A program made the position numbers and the translations under genes. From NCBI RefSeq assembly GCF_040812395.1, contig NZ_JBFNXH010000019.1:15740-79739 (forward strand): DNA of 64,000 nt. The letters are read 5' to 3'. Position 1 is the stretch's first letter. Each line of letters begins with the position of its first letter. This document shows, piece by piece, positions 8,126 through 16,467 of this stretch. This DNA comes from Paenibacillus_E sp040812395. GTDB lineage: Bacteria; Bacillota; Bacilli; Paenibacillales; NBRC-103111. The notes beneath the pieces are model-generated. The model saw nothing but the letters and a program-made list of their open reading frames with translations, was not told the origin of the DNA and made no database searches.

Positions 8126-8266
8126 AGATTTAATTCATAAATGGCAAATAGCGCAGCATTCGTTTCAGCACAGAAGCGCTCTGAGCGCGTGTTCAAGCGA
8201 ACCCTATCTTTCACCATTCATTTTTTGCCCAACAGTGTTTTAATTAGATCATTCTAATCTGACGGA

Positions 8267-8686
8267 TTAGGTAGAGGTTGTTTTGTTCTCCTTTGAAAGC
8301 GTTGGGTTGTTTGAAATAGAAGGCGCTTTCACCGTTCTGAAAATGTTGATGACAAATAGGAGAACGCCAATCGCCGTTAACGTACCTCCGACTGCGATAA
8401 CCGGTTCTGTATTCGGTACGCCGCTGATCAACAGGACAAGCCCGATCATCATAAGCGGAAGCCCAATATTATGCAACCAAAAATGAATGTTGGCCAGCTT
8501 GGTTTCCGCAGCTTGTTGATACACGCTGTAGACCAAACCAGCGAGAGCTAGCGACACCCACCCCACTAAATTAATGTGAGCGTGAACCGATGCATACTCC
8601 ATTTTGTGCGTAATCGACATAAACATGCCAAAAAACACGCCAATTACAAAATACAACGAAGCGATTTTAATTAACTTTGGCCCCAT
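8267..8686 (-). CDS. Heme-copper oxidase subunit I-like small membrane protein
   Basis: A 139-residue, four-TM protein. The first helix ends near THKMEYASVHAHINLVGW, in which the HAHINLVGW motif resembles a heme-ligand helix of cytochrome oxidase subunit I and NorB-type proteins; a second His-bearing segment (HFWLHNIG) follows. It is far too short to be a full subunit I (about 500 residues) and lacks the CuB histidines, so it may be a heme-binding or assembly relative. Start at 8686 is chosen from the GGGAGAG site six bases upstream; two alternative starts lie within 15 bp. Followed by a strong terminator; monocistronic. Confidence 0.7.
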   Translation of the reverse strand: MGPKLIKIASLYFVIGVFFGMFMSITHKMEYASVHAHINLVGWVSLALAGLVYSVYQQAAETKLANIHFWLHNIGLPLMMIGLVLLISGVPNTEPVIAVGGTLTAIGVLLFVINIFRTVKAPSISNNPTLSKENKTTST

Positions 8687-8834
8687 TTCCATCTCTCCCA
8701 ACGGAATATTCTTAAATTCATGAAAATTTTAGCATGCGCGTTGTCATATATATACTAAAAATTTCACAAAAAATTCTTATTTAGATCGTGATTTTTTCAA
8801 TTAGTCTTAAAAAGTCTCTTATCCATAAGTAAAA

Positions 8835-9510
8835 CCTGAGGCTGCGCCTCAGGTCCTTGTCTAAACCCATGCCTGGACGCATGAGGAGGGAATTGGATAT
8901 GATTGGGTATGGGCTTCCAACCGCTATCGCTTCTCCACCCCATGCCCATTCCCTTTCTGTTCTACTTTGAGCGGCCTTCTTCTTCTCTTTTAACTAACCT
9001 GTCTTCCATCCGGTTTTCCTACCCATGAACACCCCTGTAAGATTCCGGGTACATTTCGCCTCCGCAAGCTTCGCAAGAAAACCGAGGAGGTACTGCCGAA
9101 CCGCCTATTCCCCATGCACAGCAATATCGGCGGAACTACGATACCTTATTCCACGGTAACGTCCATCTTCTCCCCCTGAAGAGGAACTAGGGTGCGTTAT
9201 ATTAGCGAAATGTGCCTAAAAACTCACCATTTCTTGTTCATAAGGCATGGTAGTTCCGCAAAATGTCCCTACAGCCGAAAATACCGCTTCATAACGCACC
9301 CACGTTCCGCTCACCCGTGCAAAAAGACAATCTATCGCAGTCGAAGCGGTATTCCCAATACTTCAAACCGCGGTGGCACTTCCGGCTACGTCCATTCTGT
9401 CAAATGCCCGTACCACACGATGCGTGCGGGACTCTCCTCTCCGCGAGCTCGTCGATAGACTTTCGAAAGAGTATCCCTAACGCTTTAGTTCTGTAAAGGA
9501 TTTAAACATT
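8835..9510. repeat. Dispersed four-box element, copy A
   Basis: Fills most of the 870-bp gap 8687-9557, which has no credible gene. It begins with a CCTGAGG/CCTCAGG hairpin and ends at TTTAAACATT. Core boxes: 9132-9152 and 9183-9200 (forward, GGAAC...TTA) and 9240-9257 and 9291-9308 (reverse, TAA...GTTCC). It shares long stretches with copies B (20934-21516) and C (49758-50638), for example the CTTTAGTTCTGTAAAGG segment near the right end and CCCCTGTAAGATTCCGGG in the left half (shared with C). No transposase or other gene inside. Confidence 0.85.
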
Positions 9511-9516
9511 CCTGCA

Positions 9517-9544
9517 CAAAAAACCGCCCGGATACCGGACGGCT
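9517..9544 (-). terminator. Intrinsic terminator of the 9558-10061 gene
   Basis: On the minus strand, CCGTCCGG-tat-CCGGGCGG followed by a run of six U. Directly abuts repeat copy A. Confidence 0.8.
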
Positions 9545-9557
9545 CATCGTTCCTTGC

Positions 9558-10061
9558 TTATACGCTTTGATCTACAAAGGCAATGTTATGTTGCTCAGCG
9601 AAGCTCTTCAGCTTGTCTGCCATCGCTGCCACATCAAATCGGTTAATCACTTTGGCGTACACCCAACGTGATTTATTGTTAAGTTCGATAATCACGGAAC
9701 CCTTCGTTCGGATGATTTGTTTAATCGCATCTGGAGTTAAGTGGAGTTCCTTGGCAAATCCCCTCTTCGAAAGCGTCGTTTTGCTCACCTTCAAATACGG
9801 CCGGCGCGCGAAATAGAAGAGCACCCCTACAGCGAAATAACTCAGTGTAGTAAACCAATACATATTGTCACCGTCCACTGTTCTTGTCGAAAACAACAGA
9901 AATATGGAAACAGCAACAAAAAAGAGAGAAAATATCGTGCTTCGACCTTTGAACACTTGACTCGGATTCGGATCCGATACGGGGGGAATCCCTTGTTTTA
10001 GCCGTGTTTTATTTGCTTTTTTCGCATTCTTGCTTACCATTCTTTCCCACTTGCGCGACAT
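9558..10061 (-). CDS. Conserved two-TM protein with C-terminal PH-like domain, unknown function
   Basis: A 167-residue protein: a basic N-terminal tail (residues 1-35), two closely spaced TM helices (about 42-60 and 67-85), then a cytoplasmic part whose pattern (LKVSKTTLSKRG, IKQIIRTKGSVIIELNN, a terminal amphipathic helix) resembles the small PH-like domains of bacterial membrane proteins. No catalytic residues seen. Single gene with its own terminator. The family resemblance is from pattern only. Confidence 0.6.
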   Translation of the reverse strand: MSRKWERMVSKNAKKANKTRLKQGIPPVSDPNPSQVFKGRSTIFSLFFVAVSIFLLFSTRTVDGDNMYWFTTLSYFAVGVLFYFARRPYLKVSKTTLSKRGFAKELHLTPDAIKQIIRTKGSVIIELNNKSRWVYAKVINRFDVAAMADKLKSFAEQHNIAFVDQSV

Positions 10062-10275
10062 CTATAGACAACCTCCCGGATACGTGCTGCTTTATGGCTC
10101 TTATTCATTTCACTTGAAAGCGGCTCATTTGTCAAGCTCCTTCATGTACAGGGTTCCAGCCGCCCTCGCCCGCAAGAACACGATCCGCCTTGAATGCCTC
10201 GCTTTCTTCGCGTGTCAATTGTTTCGACCATGTCACACCACGTTCCCGGAGGCAGACTCAACCCTAATAACGATG

Positions 10276-10310
10276 AGGAAAAAGAAAAGAAGCTCCGCAA
10301 TTGGAGCCCC
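10276..10310 (-). terminator. Terminator of the terminal-oxidase operon
   Basis: Minus-strand GGCTCC-aattgc-GGAGC stem followed by a U-rich tract (UUCUUUUCUUUUUCC). Lies 32 bp past the cbaA stop. The gap 10062-10341 otherwise shows no supported gene. Confidence 0.7.
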
Positions 10311-10341
10311 TTCACAAATCACCCGACCCTCGTGCCCCCAA

Positions 10342-12006
10342 TTACCAGGTAATAAACGGCTTCGATCCAACTCCCGGATGCATGATCATATCCGCAAGCG
10401 GTATGGTGTAGGCAATCAAAATCAAAGCAATCGACAAGCCAATCCATATGCGCCAGCGATCCAAATAGGCTGGTGTCGCTTCCGCTTGTTCCATCGCTTC
10501 ACCGATTGGATACTCCGTTATGCCTTTCGGCGCTCTAAGCAGAGCGAACACATTGTACACCATTAACAGTACGCCGACGAAAAGTATCGTGCCCCCTATA
10601 GCCATAAACATATAATAAGGCACCCATCCTGCCGCATCCGCGTGTCCTTCATAATTCGTGAAGGCTGTTCTTCGCGGTGCGCCGAATAGTCCGACCAGAT
10701 GCATGGCCCCTGACATGAAGAACATGCCAACACACCAGATGACCGTTTGGAGAATGCCCAATTTGTGCATGCGCGCCGTGAGTACACGACCGGTTACGGC
10801 AGGCAGCAGCCAGTACGTAATTCCAAAAAACGTAAGTGCCACGCTCGTCGCCACAGTCAAATGAAAGTGCCCGGTGACCCACAACGTGTTGTGGATGACG
10901 GCATTCATTTGATTGCTCGCATTGATGAGTCCGCCGGCGCCAGCCGGAATGAAGATCAGCATGCCCATGAAAGGCGCAAAAAAACGGACATCTTTCCACG
11001 GCATAACCTTTACCCAGCCGAACAGTCCTGTAGCTCCCTTTGCCCGGCCGTTCAGCTCAAACGTCGCAAACAAGGAGAATGCCGTCATGAGCGATGGAAT
11101 GACAACCATGAAGGTCAAGACGACCTGCAAATACTTCCAAAAAGCGCTGATGCCCGGCTCCATCAATTGATGATGAAAGCCGACTGGAATCGAAAAAAGC
11201 AGCAGCAGAATGAACGATAATCGGGCGAGCGCATCACTGTAAATTTTGCCGCCAATGATTTTGGGAATAATGACATACCAGCAAATATAAGCAGGCATAA
11301 GCCAGAAGTACACGAGCGGATGACCGAAATACCAGAACAGTGTGCGGCTCAGCATCACGTTAATCGTCTCCACCCACCCGAACGACCAGGGGATAAGCTG
11401 TATGAGCACTTCGGCAGCCACGCCGATTGTCGCGATTTGCCACATCAGGAACGTAACGACGGACATGAAAGCAAATAGAGGAGACAACTTCCCTTGGTGC
11501 GTCTTTTTCCAATATTTATATTGATAAAATACCCCCCAGCCGCCAATCCAGCTTCCAACCACTAGGAGCGCTAACCCAATATAGAAATAAGGCGACGCCT
11601 TGAGGGGCGCATAAAAGGTATACAGCACACTGGCTTTCCCGGCCAAAACCATCACGACGCCAAGTGCTGTGCCCACCGTCATCAGCGCGAAGCCCAACCA
11701 CCCCATTCGGTTGACAATAGGAAGCAATTTTCCCCCTAATGTGTAAGAAACCCCGGAGTATAAAAACCCAATAATGAAATAAGTCGTAAATACAATCGCC
11801 ATCAAAACGCCATGCGCCGTTAACAGTTCATAATAACCGATACCGTAAGGCAGCTTGATCGTGCCGCTCTTTACCATCGTTTGCAGCAAACCTGCGATAC
11901 CGCCAATAAGCAAGGCAATGAAAGCGACAATGATATGGGCAACGACGAGCTTGCCATCCTTGAGATCGAACTTGAGATCGTGCCCCTCTTGTCGTCCTGA
12001 CTTCAT
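10342..12006 (-). CDS. cbaA: Cytochrome c oxidase subunit I (ba3/cbaA type)
   Basis: A 554-residue, roughly 13-TM heme-copper oxidase catalytic subunit that reduces O2 to water at the heme-CuB centre and pumps protons. Ligand motifs are visible: an early heme-helix His (LLTAHGVLMAIVF), the CuB His in WYFGHPLVYFW, the two CuB His in GFHHQLMEPG, and the distal heme ligands in HNTLWVTGHFH. The lack of the usual K-channel Tyr in the GHPEVY position (GHPLVYFW keeps the Tyr) and the small subunit II place it with the B-type, ba3-like oxidases (cbaAB of alkaliphilic bacilli). Start at 12006 follows AAGGTGG. Last gene of the DoxX-IIa-II-I operon. Confidence 0.95.
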   Translation of the reverse strand: MKSGRQEGHDLKFDLKDGKLVVAHIIVAFIALLIGGIAGLLQTMVKSGTIKLPYGIGYYELLTAHGVLMAIVFTTYFIIGFLYSGVSYTLGGKLLPIVNRMGWLGFALMTVGTALGVVMVLAGKASVLYTFYAPLKASPYFYIGLALLVVGSWIGGWGVFYQYKYWKKTHQGKLSPLFAFMSVVTFLMWQIATIGVAAEVLIQLIPWSFGWVETINVMLSRTLFWYFGHPLVYFWLMPAYICWYVIIPKIIGGKIYSDALARLSFILLLLFSIPVGFHHQLMEPGISAFWKYLQVVLTFMVVIPSLMTAFSLFATFELNGRAKGATGLFGWVKVMPWKDVRFFAPFMGMLIFIPAGAGGLINASNQMNAVIHNTLWVTGHFHLTVATSVALTFFGITYWLLPAVTGRVLTARMHKLGILQTVIWCVGMFFMSGAMHLVGLFGAPRRTAFTNYEGHADAAGWVPYYMFMAIGGTILFVGVLLMVYNVFALLRAPKGITEYPIGEAMEQAEATPAYLDRWRIWIGLSIALILIAYTIPLADMIMHPGVGSKPFITW

Positions 12007-12036
12007 GCAGACTTCCACCTTTCTGAGAACCCTTCG

Positions 12037-12507
12037 CTATTTTACGATGATGGTTGTTTTCATATATTCGTGCGCACCGCCGCAATATTCATTGCAAAGA
12101 ATGAGATATTCGCCCGGCTTCGTAAACGTATGGCTCACATGGCTGACTTCCCCTGGAACCAGCATCATATTAATGTTGGTTCCAGGGATTTCAAACCCGT
12201 GCACAACATCTTGGCTCGTGACGACAAATTCGATGGTGGCTCCAACGGGAACCTCCATTTTATCCGGCGCATAACCAAAGGTGAATGCCGTCATCACCGC
12301 CTCGTATTCATTTTCACCTGTCTTCCGCAGGCCAGGCTTGTCGAAAGGAGCTGTCTCTTGGACCTTTGCCGGATCAATCTGATGATGGTGCTCGCTTGGC
12401 GGTTTTACGCCCATGGCAAATGCGGAAACGCCCAGCACGCCAAGAAAAATAAATAATGTCGCGATACCGATCGTCAACCAAAGCTTTTCAAGCCTATGAA
12501 TATGCAT
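12037..12507 (-). CDS. cbaB: Cytochrome c oxidase subunit II (cbaB type)
   Basis: A 156-residue subunit II with one N-terminal TM anchor (residues about 10-32) and a cupredoxin domain outside the membrane. The CuA-binding set is complete: an upstream His in VVHGFEIP and the CNEYCGGAHEYM motif with two Cys, Glu, His and Met. It accepts electrons from cytochrome c and passes them to subunit I. A single TM segment rather than two is typical of the ba3 class. Lies between the IIa gene and cbaA with short gaps. Confidence 0.95.
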   Translation of the reverse strand: MHIHRLEKLWLTIGIATLFIFLGVLGVSAFAMGVKPPSEHHHQIDPAKVQETAPFDKPGLRKTGENEYEAVMTAFTFGYAPDKMEVPVGATIEFVVTSQDVVHGFEIPGTNINMMLVPGEVSHVSHTFTKPGEYLILCNEYCGGAHEYMKTTIIVK

Positions 12508-12533
12508 GCTTTAACCCACCTTTATCATTGTCT

Positions 12534-12656
12534 CTATTGCCGAACCAGGAAGAGGACAAATACCGCCACCCAGCTTATGACCAGAAAAGCGCCCAACAGC
12601 ATGACTGCCGCGAATGTCCCCTTCAGCGCAGGTTCCTTGTCATCCTTTTGCTTCAT
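12534..12656 (-). CDS. Cytochrome c oxidase subunit IIa-like small TM protein
   Basis: A 40-residue frame starting at an ATG preceded by GGAGGTGG and ending in TAG at 12534-12536. The protein begins MKQKDDKEPALKGTFAAVML, has a single TM helix (about residues 13-36) and ends VRQ. This is the size, topology and gene position of subunit IIa of ba3-type oxidases, which supplies the second helix missing from subunit II. It is too short for most automatic calls. Confidence 0.8.
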   Translation of the reverse strand: MKQKDDKEPALKGTFAAVMLLGAFLVISWVAVFVLFLVRQ

Positions 12657-12698
12657 ATGAAGTACCACCTCCTGCTTGCGTTTGGCGATATAGCGCCA

Positions 12699-13232
12699 CT
12701 AGCGTAATTTAGGCTTCAAATGAAATTTATCCATGATTTTGTCCATCCATTTATGGAGATAGGGAAGAATCAGATGGTCGACACCGAATTTGCCAGCGTT
12801 TGCGCCAGCAGCAATGATCAGGAATCCAAGCAACACGAGCCATGGGTTGGTGCTAACCGTACCGGCGAACATATACATGAAATTCATGAGTAAGCCAAAG
12901 AAAATCGCCGTCGTTGTCAATGCTCCAATCAGAAGACCCAGCCCCACTAACATTTCTCCCCATGGAACCAGGATGTTGAATGCCCCTACATGGGGGAGCG
13001 CAACATGTTTCAGGAATGCCAGATAGTTGCCATAAACCGCATGGGTCGTGCCAGTTTCGACAACCGGCTTAGCAATCGCATTCGTTAAATATCCAGCGGC
13101 ATCAAATGCTTTTTCACCCGTAATTTTGTGCCATCCGGCTGTCATCCATTCCCACCCAACATATACCCGAATGATCGTCAGTAACATGGCAGCGTAACGG
13201 TTTTCCCTTAACCATTTCATCATCTGATCCAT
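12699..13232 (-). CDS. DoxX-family membrane protein
   Basis: A 177-residue, four-TM protein of the DoxX/DoxD family: IIRVYVGWEWMTAGWHKITG at the N-terminus, the central WGEMLVGLGLLIGALT, and NPWLVLLGFLIIAAGANAGKFGVDH near the end. Family members act with quinone pools or terminal oxidases (DoxD of Acidianus is a thiosulfate:quinone oxidoreductase subunit). As first gene of the cba oxidase operon, a role in feeding electrons to quinone or in oxidase function is likely, but the substrate is unknown. Ribosome binding site AAAGGAG. Confidence 0.9.
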   Translation of the reverse strand: MDQMMKWLRENRYAAMLLTIIRVYVGWEWMTAGWHKITGEKAFDAAGYLTNAIAKPVVETGTTHAVYGNYLAFLKHVALPHVGAFNILVPWGEMLVGLGLLIGALTTTAIFFGLLMNFMYMFAGTVSTNPWLVLLGFLIIAAGANAGKFGVDHLILPYLHKWMDKIMDKFHLKPKLR

Positions 13233-13252
13233 CTCCTTTCGTTTCTGACTTT

Positions 13253-13295
13253 AGTTTAGCTCCAAAAAATAAGTGCGTATGTGAAAAAAGTCACA
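13253..13295 (-). promoter_or_regulatory. FNR/Rex-type palindrome and -10 of the oxidase operon
   Basis: TGTGA-N6-TCACA at 13280-13295 fits both the CRP/FNR and the Rex core. A -10-like TAAACT (minus strand, 13253-13258) would put the start near 13246 and the palindrome centre near -41.5, the class II activator position. Confidence 0.5.
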
Positions 13296-13434
13296 CATAA
13301 AAAATCAAATAGACAGGAATCGTCACGAATTTGAAATATTTACTTTTATAAAATTGTTGTCAAAAGCTGTAGAATATGAGTAAGATTAAATCCGATTGTT
13401 AGTAGACGTTGTCTATTGCATATTGCATTCTCAT

Positions 13435-13452
13435 ATGTGAAAAATATTACAA
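13435..13452 (+). promoter_or_regulatory. Rex-like site upstream of DUF1641-ndh
   Basis: ATGTGAA-AAAT-ATTACAA matches 11 of the 14 fixed positions of the Rex consensus TTGTGAA-N4-TTCACAA. In B. subtilis the equivalent yjlC-ndh operon is repressed by Rex. The rest of 13296-13538 shows no gene. Confidence 0.4.
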
Positions 13453-13538
13453 CCTCATGGGAAACGACGTCTTGCATATTCTTCACACAATCGCGACTAT
13501 ACTTACTAATTTGCCAATGTAAAGGAGGACGAACTCAG

Positions 13539-13970
13539 ATGTCACAAACACCTGCTGTTCAAGAAGTAGCGGCTACCCTTGCTGCTGAACCGAAATCGTT
13601 AGACGTGCTCGACCAATTGCTGAAGCCTGAGGTGCAACAATCCTTAACTGTATTGGTGGACAACCTGCCTAAATTAGCGGAAATGGTTACACTATTAACC
13701 AAAGCCTATGATTTCGCGCAAGGCGTTGCAACCGATAAAGTATTAATTAATGATTTTGCACAAGGCATCGGCGAATTTGTTAAACCTGTGCAAGAAAAAG
13801 CAAAAGACATCGCTTCGGCTGCGATTGAAGCTGGCGAACGTTCACAAGCTCAAGCCGGTTCTACAATCGGCCTTTTTGCGATGCTCAAAATGTTGAAAGA
13901 CCCGGAAGTCCAAAAAACTCTTCGTTTTGCTCAATCATTTTTGAATGTTTTGGCTGAACGTAAACAATAA
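13539..13970 (+). CDS. DUF1641 protein (YjlC-like)
   Basis: A 143-residue soluble, alpha-helical protein ending in the DUF1641 signature (GLFAMLKMLKDPEVQKTLRF and a terminal amphipathic helix). The family is found next to NDH-2 (yjlC-ndh in B. subtilis) and as part of formate-dehydrogenase-like complexes; biochemical role not established. The start at 13539 is fixed by AAAGGAGG; the frame extends 123 bp further upstream but has no ribosome binding site there. Forms an operon with ndh (21-bp gap). Confidence 0.85.
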   Translation: MSQTPAVQEVAATLAAEPKSLDVLDQLLKPEVQQSLTVLVDNLPKLAEMVTLLTKAYDFAQGVATDKVLINDFAQGIGEFVKPVQEKAKDIASAAIEAGERSQAQAGSTIGLFAMLKMLKDPEVQKTLRFAQSFLNVLAERKQ

Positions 13971-13991
13971 TAAGAGATAGGGGAGCTTGAG

Positions 13992-15173
13992 ATGTCGAAA
14001 AAAATTGTTATTCTTGGCGGGGGCTATGGCGGTCTGTTGGCCGCATTGACAGCTCGCAAACATTTGTCGGCTGCGGAAGCGAGCATTACGATTATCAATC
14101 GCTATGATACGCACCAAATTATTACGGAATTGCACCGTCTAGCTGGCGGCACCATTAAGGAGAAAGCCGTAGCGCTTCCTCTACAAAAGCTGCTTGGCGA
14201 CAAAGACGTGAATATCGTCGTCGATACGATTAAAGAAATTAAACCAAACGACAAACAAGTCGTTCTAAATAGCGGTTCTGTTCATACGTATGACGCTCTT
14301 GTCGTTGCTCTGGGCAGCGAAACGAACTACTTCGGCATTCCTGGCCTCGAAGAGAACTCCTTCGTGCTGAAATCAGCCTCTGATGCTAACCGCATTCGCG
14401 AGCATGTCGAAGCGCGTCTTGATGCATATAAAGCATCCGGCAATAAAGCCGATGCAACGATCGTCGTTGGTGGCGGCGGCTTGACCGGCGTTGAGCTTGT
14501 TGGCGAATTCGCAGATAAACTGCCTGAAGTTTGCCGCAGCAAAGGGATCGATTTCTCCGATATTTCTATATATTGCGTAGAAGCCGGCCCAGCCATTCTC
14601 CCTATTTTCCCTAAAGTTCTGATCGAACGCGCGGTATCAAGCCTTGAGAAACGTGGCATTACGTTCCTTACTGGCGTTGCGATTACTGAAGCTACGAAGA
14701 ACACAGTTTCGCTCAAAAGCGGACAAACCATCGAGTCCAACACCATCATCTGGACTGGCGGCGTGAAAGGCAACCCTGTTGTCGGAAGCTGTGGAATCGC
14801 AGAAGACCGCGGCCGCGCTACCGTTACTTCAACGCTGCAATCCACATCGCACGCTGATATTTTCCTTGCAGGCGATTGCGCCGTTGTGTTCCCGGAAGGC
14901 GGAGACCGTCCTTATCCTCCAACCGCTCAATTGGCTTGGCAAATGGGTGAAACCGTCGGTTACAACCTGTCCGTTCAATTGAAAGGCGGCGTTATGGACA
15001 AATTCGTGCCTGTTTTCTCCGGAACGCTCGGCAGCCTGGGCCGCAAAGACGGTATTGGTACAATCGGCGGCAACAGCACGCAGCTTAAAGGCTTACCGGC
15101 TTCCCTGATGAAAGAAGCAAGTAACATTCGTTACCTCTCCCATATACATGGCCTTTTCGCATTGGCATACTAG
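13992..15173 (+). CDS. ndh: Type II NADH dehydrogenase
   Basis: A 393-residue FAD-dependent, non-proton-pumping NADH:quinone oxidoreductase. The FAD-binding GGGYGG motif is at residues 8-15, the second Rossmann motif for NADH (VVGGGGLTGVELVGE) is near 155-170, and the FAD-contacting IFLAGDCAVVF and AQLAWQMGE near 290-320. The C-terminal amphipathic membrane-binding helix region is short. Co-transcribed with DUF1641 and divergent from the terminal oxidase operon, so both ends of an electron-transport chain share one control region. Followed by an intrinsic terminator. Confidence 0.95.
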   Translation: MSKKIVILGGGYGGLLAALTARKHLSAAEASITIINRYDTHQIITELHRLAGGTIKEKAVALPLQKLLGDKDVNIVVDTIKEIKPNDKQVVLNSGSVHTYDALVVALGSETNYFGIPGLEENSFVLKSASDANRIREHVEARLDAYKASGNKADATIVVGGGGLTGVELVGEFADKLPEVCRSKGIDFSDISIYCVEAGPAILPIFPKVLIERAVSSLEKRGITFLTGVAITEATKNTVSLKSGQTIESNTIIWTGGVKGNPVVGSCGIAEDRGRATVTSTLQSTSHADIFLAGDCAVVFPEGGDRPYPPTAQLAWQMGETVGYNLSVQLKGGVMDKFVPVFSGTLGSLGRKDGIGTIGGNSTQLKGLPASLMKEASNIRYLSHIHGLFALAY

Positions 15174-15190
15174 ATACAAATCATGAATAT

Positions 15191-15238
15191 AAAAAGGATG
15201 TTCCTCAGCCTATTCCGGCTTAGGGGACATCCTTTTTT
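15191..15238 (+). terminator. Terminator after ndh
   Basis: Long stem AAGGATGTTCCTCAGCC ... GGCTTAGGGGACATCC followed by T6. Confidence 0.9.
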
Positions 15239-15313
15239 GATTAGAGGAATTCCTTCTATCCTATTGAATTAATAGTTAGGGGATCTATTTTACAGAATGC
15301 TTAAAGGAAAAAG

Positions 15314-16027
15314 GTGGTTTATATCCAGAAATTGATCATCATTTCGCATCTTGATGAGATCGATCGTGCTTTGTTTGAAAGAGTCTTGGCCTGCCTGCCG
15401 CACAACAAACAAGAGAAAATCCGCAAATATCGCCGGGAATCGGATCAATTAAGGACTTTACTGGGAGAAATCACAGTGCGGACCTATATCATGCAAACCT
15501 TGCACCAAGCTGATAAAGATATCGAGTTTAAGACAGGTCCATATGGCAAACCTTATTTGGCTGGCCCATTCAATCTCCATTATAATGTCTCCCACTCCGG
15601 GAAGTGGGTCGCTTGTCTCTTCGATTCCTATCCTGTTGGCATCGATGTGGAAGAAATAAGCGCTATCGATCTAGCAATCGCCAAGAGTTACTTTGCAAAG
15701 AATGAATATGAAGATTTGATGCGCCAGCCGCAGCATGAACGTATCTCTTACTTTTTCGATCTCTGGACCTTAAAAGAAAGTTTTATCAAAGCCGTAGGTA
15801 AAGGTCTTTCCATTCCCCTTGATTCCTTCTCGTTCACGAAAGCGGATGGAGGCTACCGCTTCACGAGCGCGGATTACCCGGAAGATCAATATTTCTATCA
15901 GCATTACGCTATCGATCCAAATTACAAGTTAGCGGCATGTTCCATGCATAAGCACTTCGCAGCCGCTCCAACACAGCTCACAGGCACAGAAGCATGCCTA
16001 ACTTATTTGATGCTGAACGGTGGATAA
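15314..16027 (+). CDS. Sfp-type 4'-phosphopantetheinyl transferase
   Basis: A 237-residue two-lobed Sfp-type enzyme that transfers the 4'-phosphopantetheine arm of CoA to the conserved Ser of carrier domains. Motifs: GPYGKPYL and FNLHYNVSHSGKWV (CoA binding), PVGIDVEEI (Mg-binding Asp and Glu), and the catalytic helix FFDLWTLKESFIKAVGKGL (W-x-x-KE-x-x-x-K). The start is a GTG at 15314 with AAAGGA five bases upstream. It is the obvious activator for the NRPS at 57-64 kb although 40 kb away; a broad-substrate Sfp is usual in such genomes. Stands alone, before the ArsR gene. Confidence 0.92.
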   Translation: MVYIQKLIIISHLDEIDRALFERVLACLPHNKQEKIRKYRRESDQLRTLLGEITVRTYIMQTLHQADKDIEFKTGPYGKPYLAGPFNLHYNVSHSGKWVACLFDSYPVGIDVEEISAIDLAIAKSYFAKNEYEDLMRQPQHERISYFFDLWTLKESFIKAVGKGLSIPLDSFSFTKADGGYRFTSADYPEDQYFYQHYAIDPNYKLAACSMHKHFAAAPTQLTGTEACLTYLMLNGG

Positions 16028-16063
16028 ACCTTATTTACTTTTATCATAAGTTGTGATACTCTA

Positions 16064-16083
16064 ATTTCGATACATATAGAAAC
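16064..16083 (+). promoter_or_regulatory. Operator overlapping the -10 of the ArsR gene
   Basis: 7-6-7 imperfect palindrome ATTTCGA-N6-TAGAAAC. It overlaps a TATAGA -10 box (16075-16080) with TTGTGA 18 bp upstream. Same architecture as 16413-16432. Confidence 0.5.
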
Positions 16084-16118
16084 AACAAAAAAACAATTCC
16101 AGCAAAGGTGAGATCGCA

Positions 16119-16400
16119 ATGGTTGAGGAAAAAGCAGACGTACGGCAAGCCGTCAAAGTATATAAAGCGCTCGGAGAACCAACCCGGCTTAAAATCGCTC
16201 TGTTGCTTACCGACGAGAGTCATTTGTGCTGTTCTGCCATTGCAGGCAAGCTGGAATCCATTGCAGGCTCAACCTTGTCGCACCATCTGAAGCAATTGAC
16301 CGACTGCGGTCTGCTGGACCTCCGCAAAGACGGAACATACATTTACTACAGCGTAAACCGCGATATCGCTCAAAAGTATGCCCCCTACCTGTTGGAATAA
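16119..16400 (+). CDS. ArsR-family transcriptional repressor
   Basis: A 93-residue winged-helix repressor: YKALGEPTRLKIALLL opens the fold, the recognition helix is in AGSTLSHHLKQLTDCGLL and the wing in LRKDGTYIYYSV. A CC pair (HLCCSAIAGKL) sits where ArsR/SmtB metal sensors have the ELCVCDL metal box, but it reads L-C-C, so metal sensing is uncertain. It precedes and is co-oriented with an MFS efflux gene; similar palindromes before each gene indicate that it controls both. Confidence 0.9.
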   Translation: MVEEKADVRQAVKVYKALGEPTRLKIALLLTDESHLCCSAIAGKLESIAGSTLSHHLKQLTDCGLLDLRKDGTYIYYSVNRDIAQKYAPYLLE

Positions 16401-16412
16401 TTTTTTTGTTTT

Positions 16413-16432
16413 ATTTCTATATTTTTAGAAAT
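16413..16432 (+). promoter_or_regulatory. Operator between the ArsR and MFS genes
   Basis: Perfect 7-bp inverted repeat ATTTCTA-N6-TAGAAAT 36 bp before the MFS start; matches the palindrome upstream of the ArsR gene. Confidence 0.5.
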
Positions 16433-16467
16433 ATAAAATATAAAATTTTGGAAGGAGCTGTGCATGA

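Noticed and set aside
8017..8217. 66-codon minus-strand frame
   Set aside because: Overlaps a bidirectional terminator and a sigma-K-like promoter; no ribosome binding site.
9192..9458. Open frames inside repeat copies A and C (also 50329-50592)
   Set aside because: Only partly shared between copies, no ribosome binding sites, interrupted in other copies; kept as part of the repeat.
10030..10566. 178-codon plus-strand open frame across the 9.6-10.3 kb genes and cbaA
   Set aside because: Antisense to the end of cbaA and the start of the 9558-10061 gene, no ribosome binding site, low-complexity basic composition; a shadow frame.
14327..14845. 172-codon frame antisense to ndh
   Set aside because: Fully inside a well-supported gene; composition (Ser/Thr/Pro-rich) is typical of antisense shadows.
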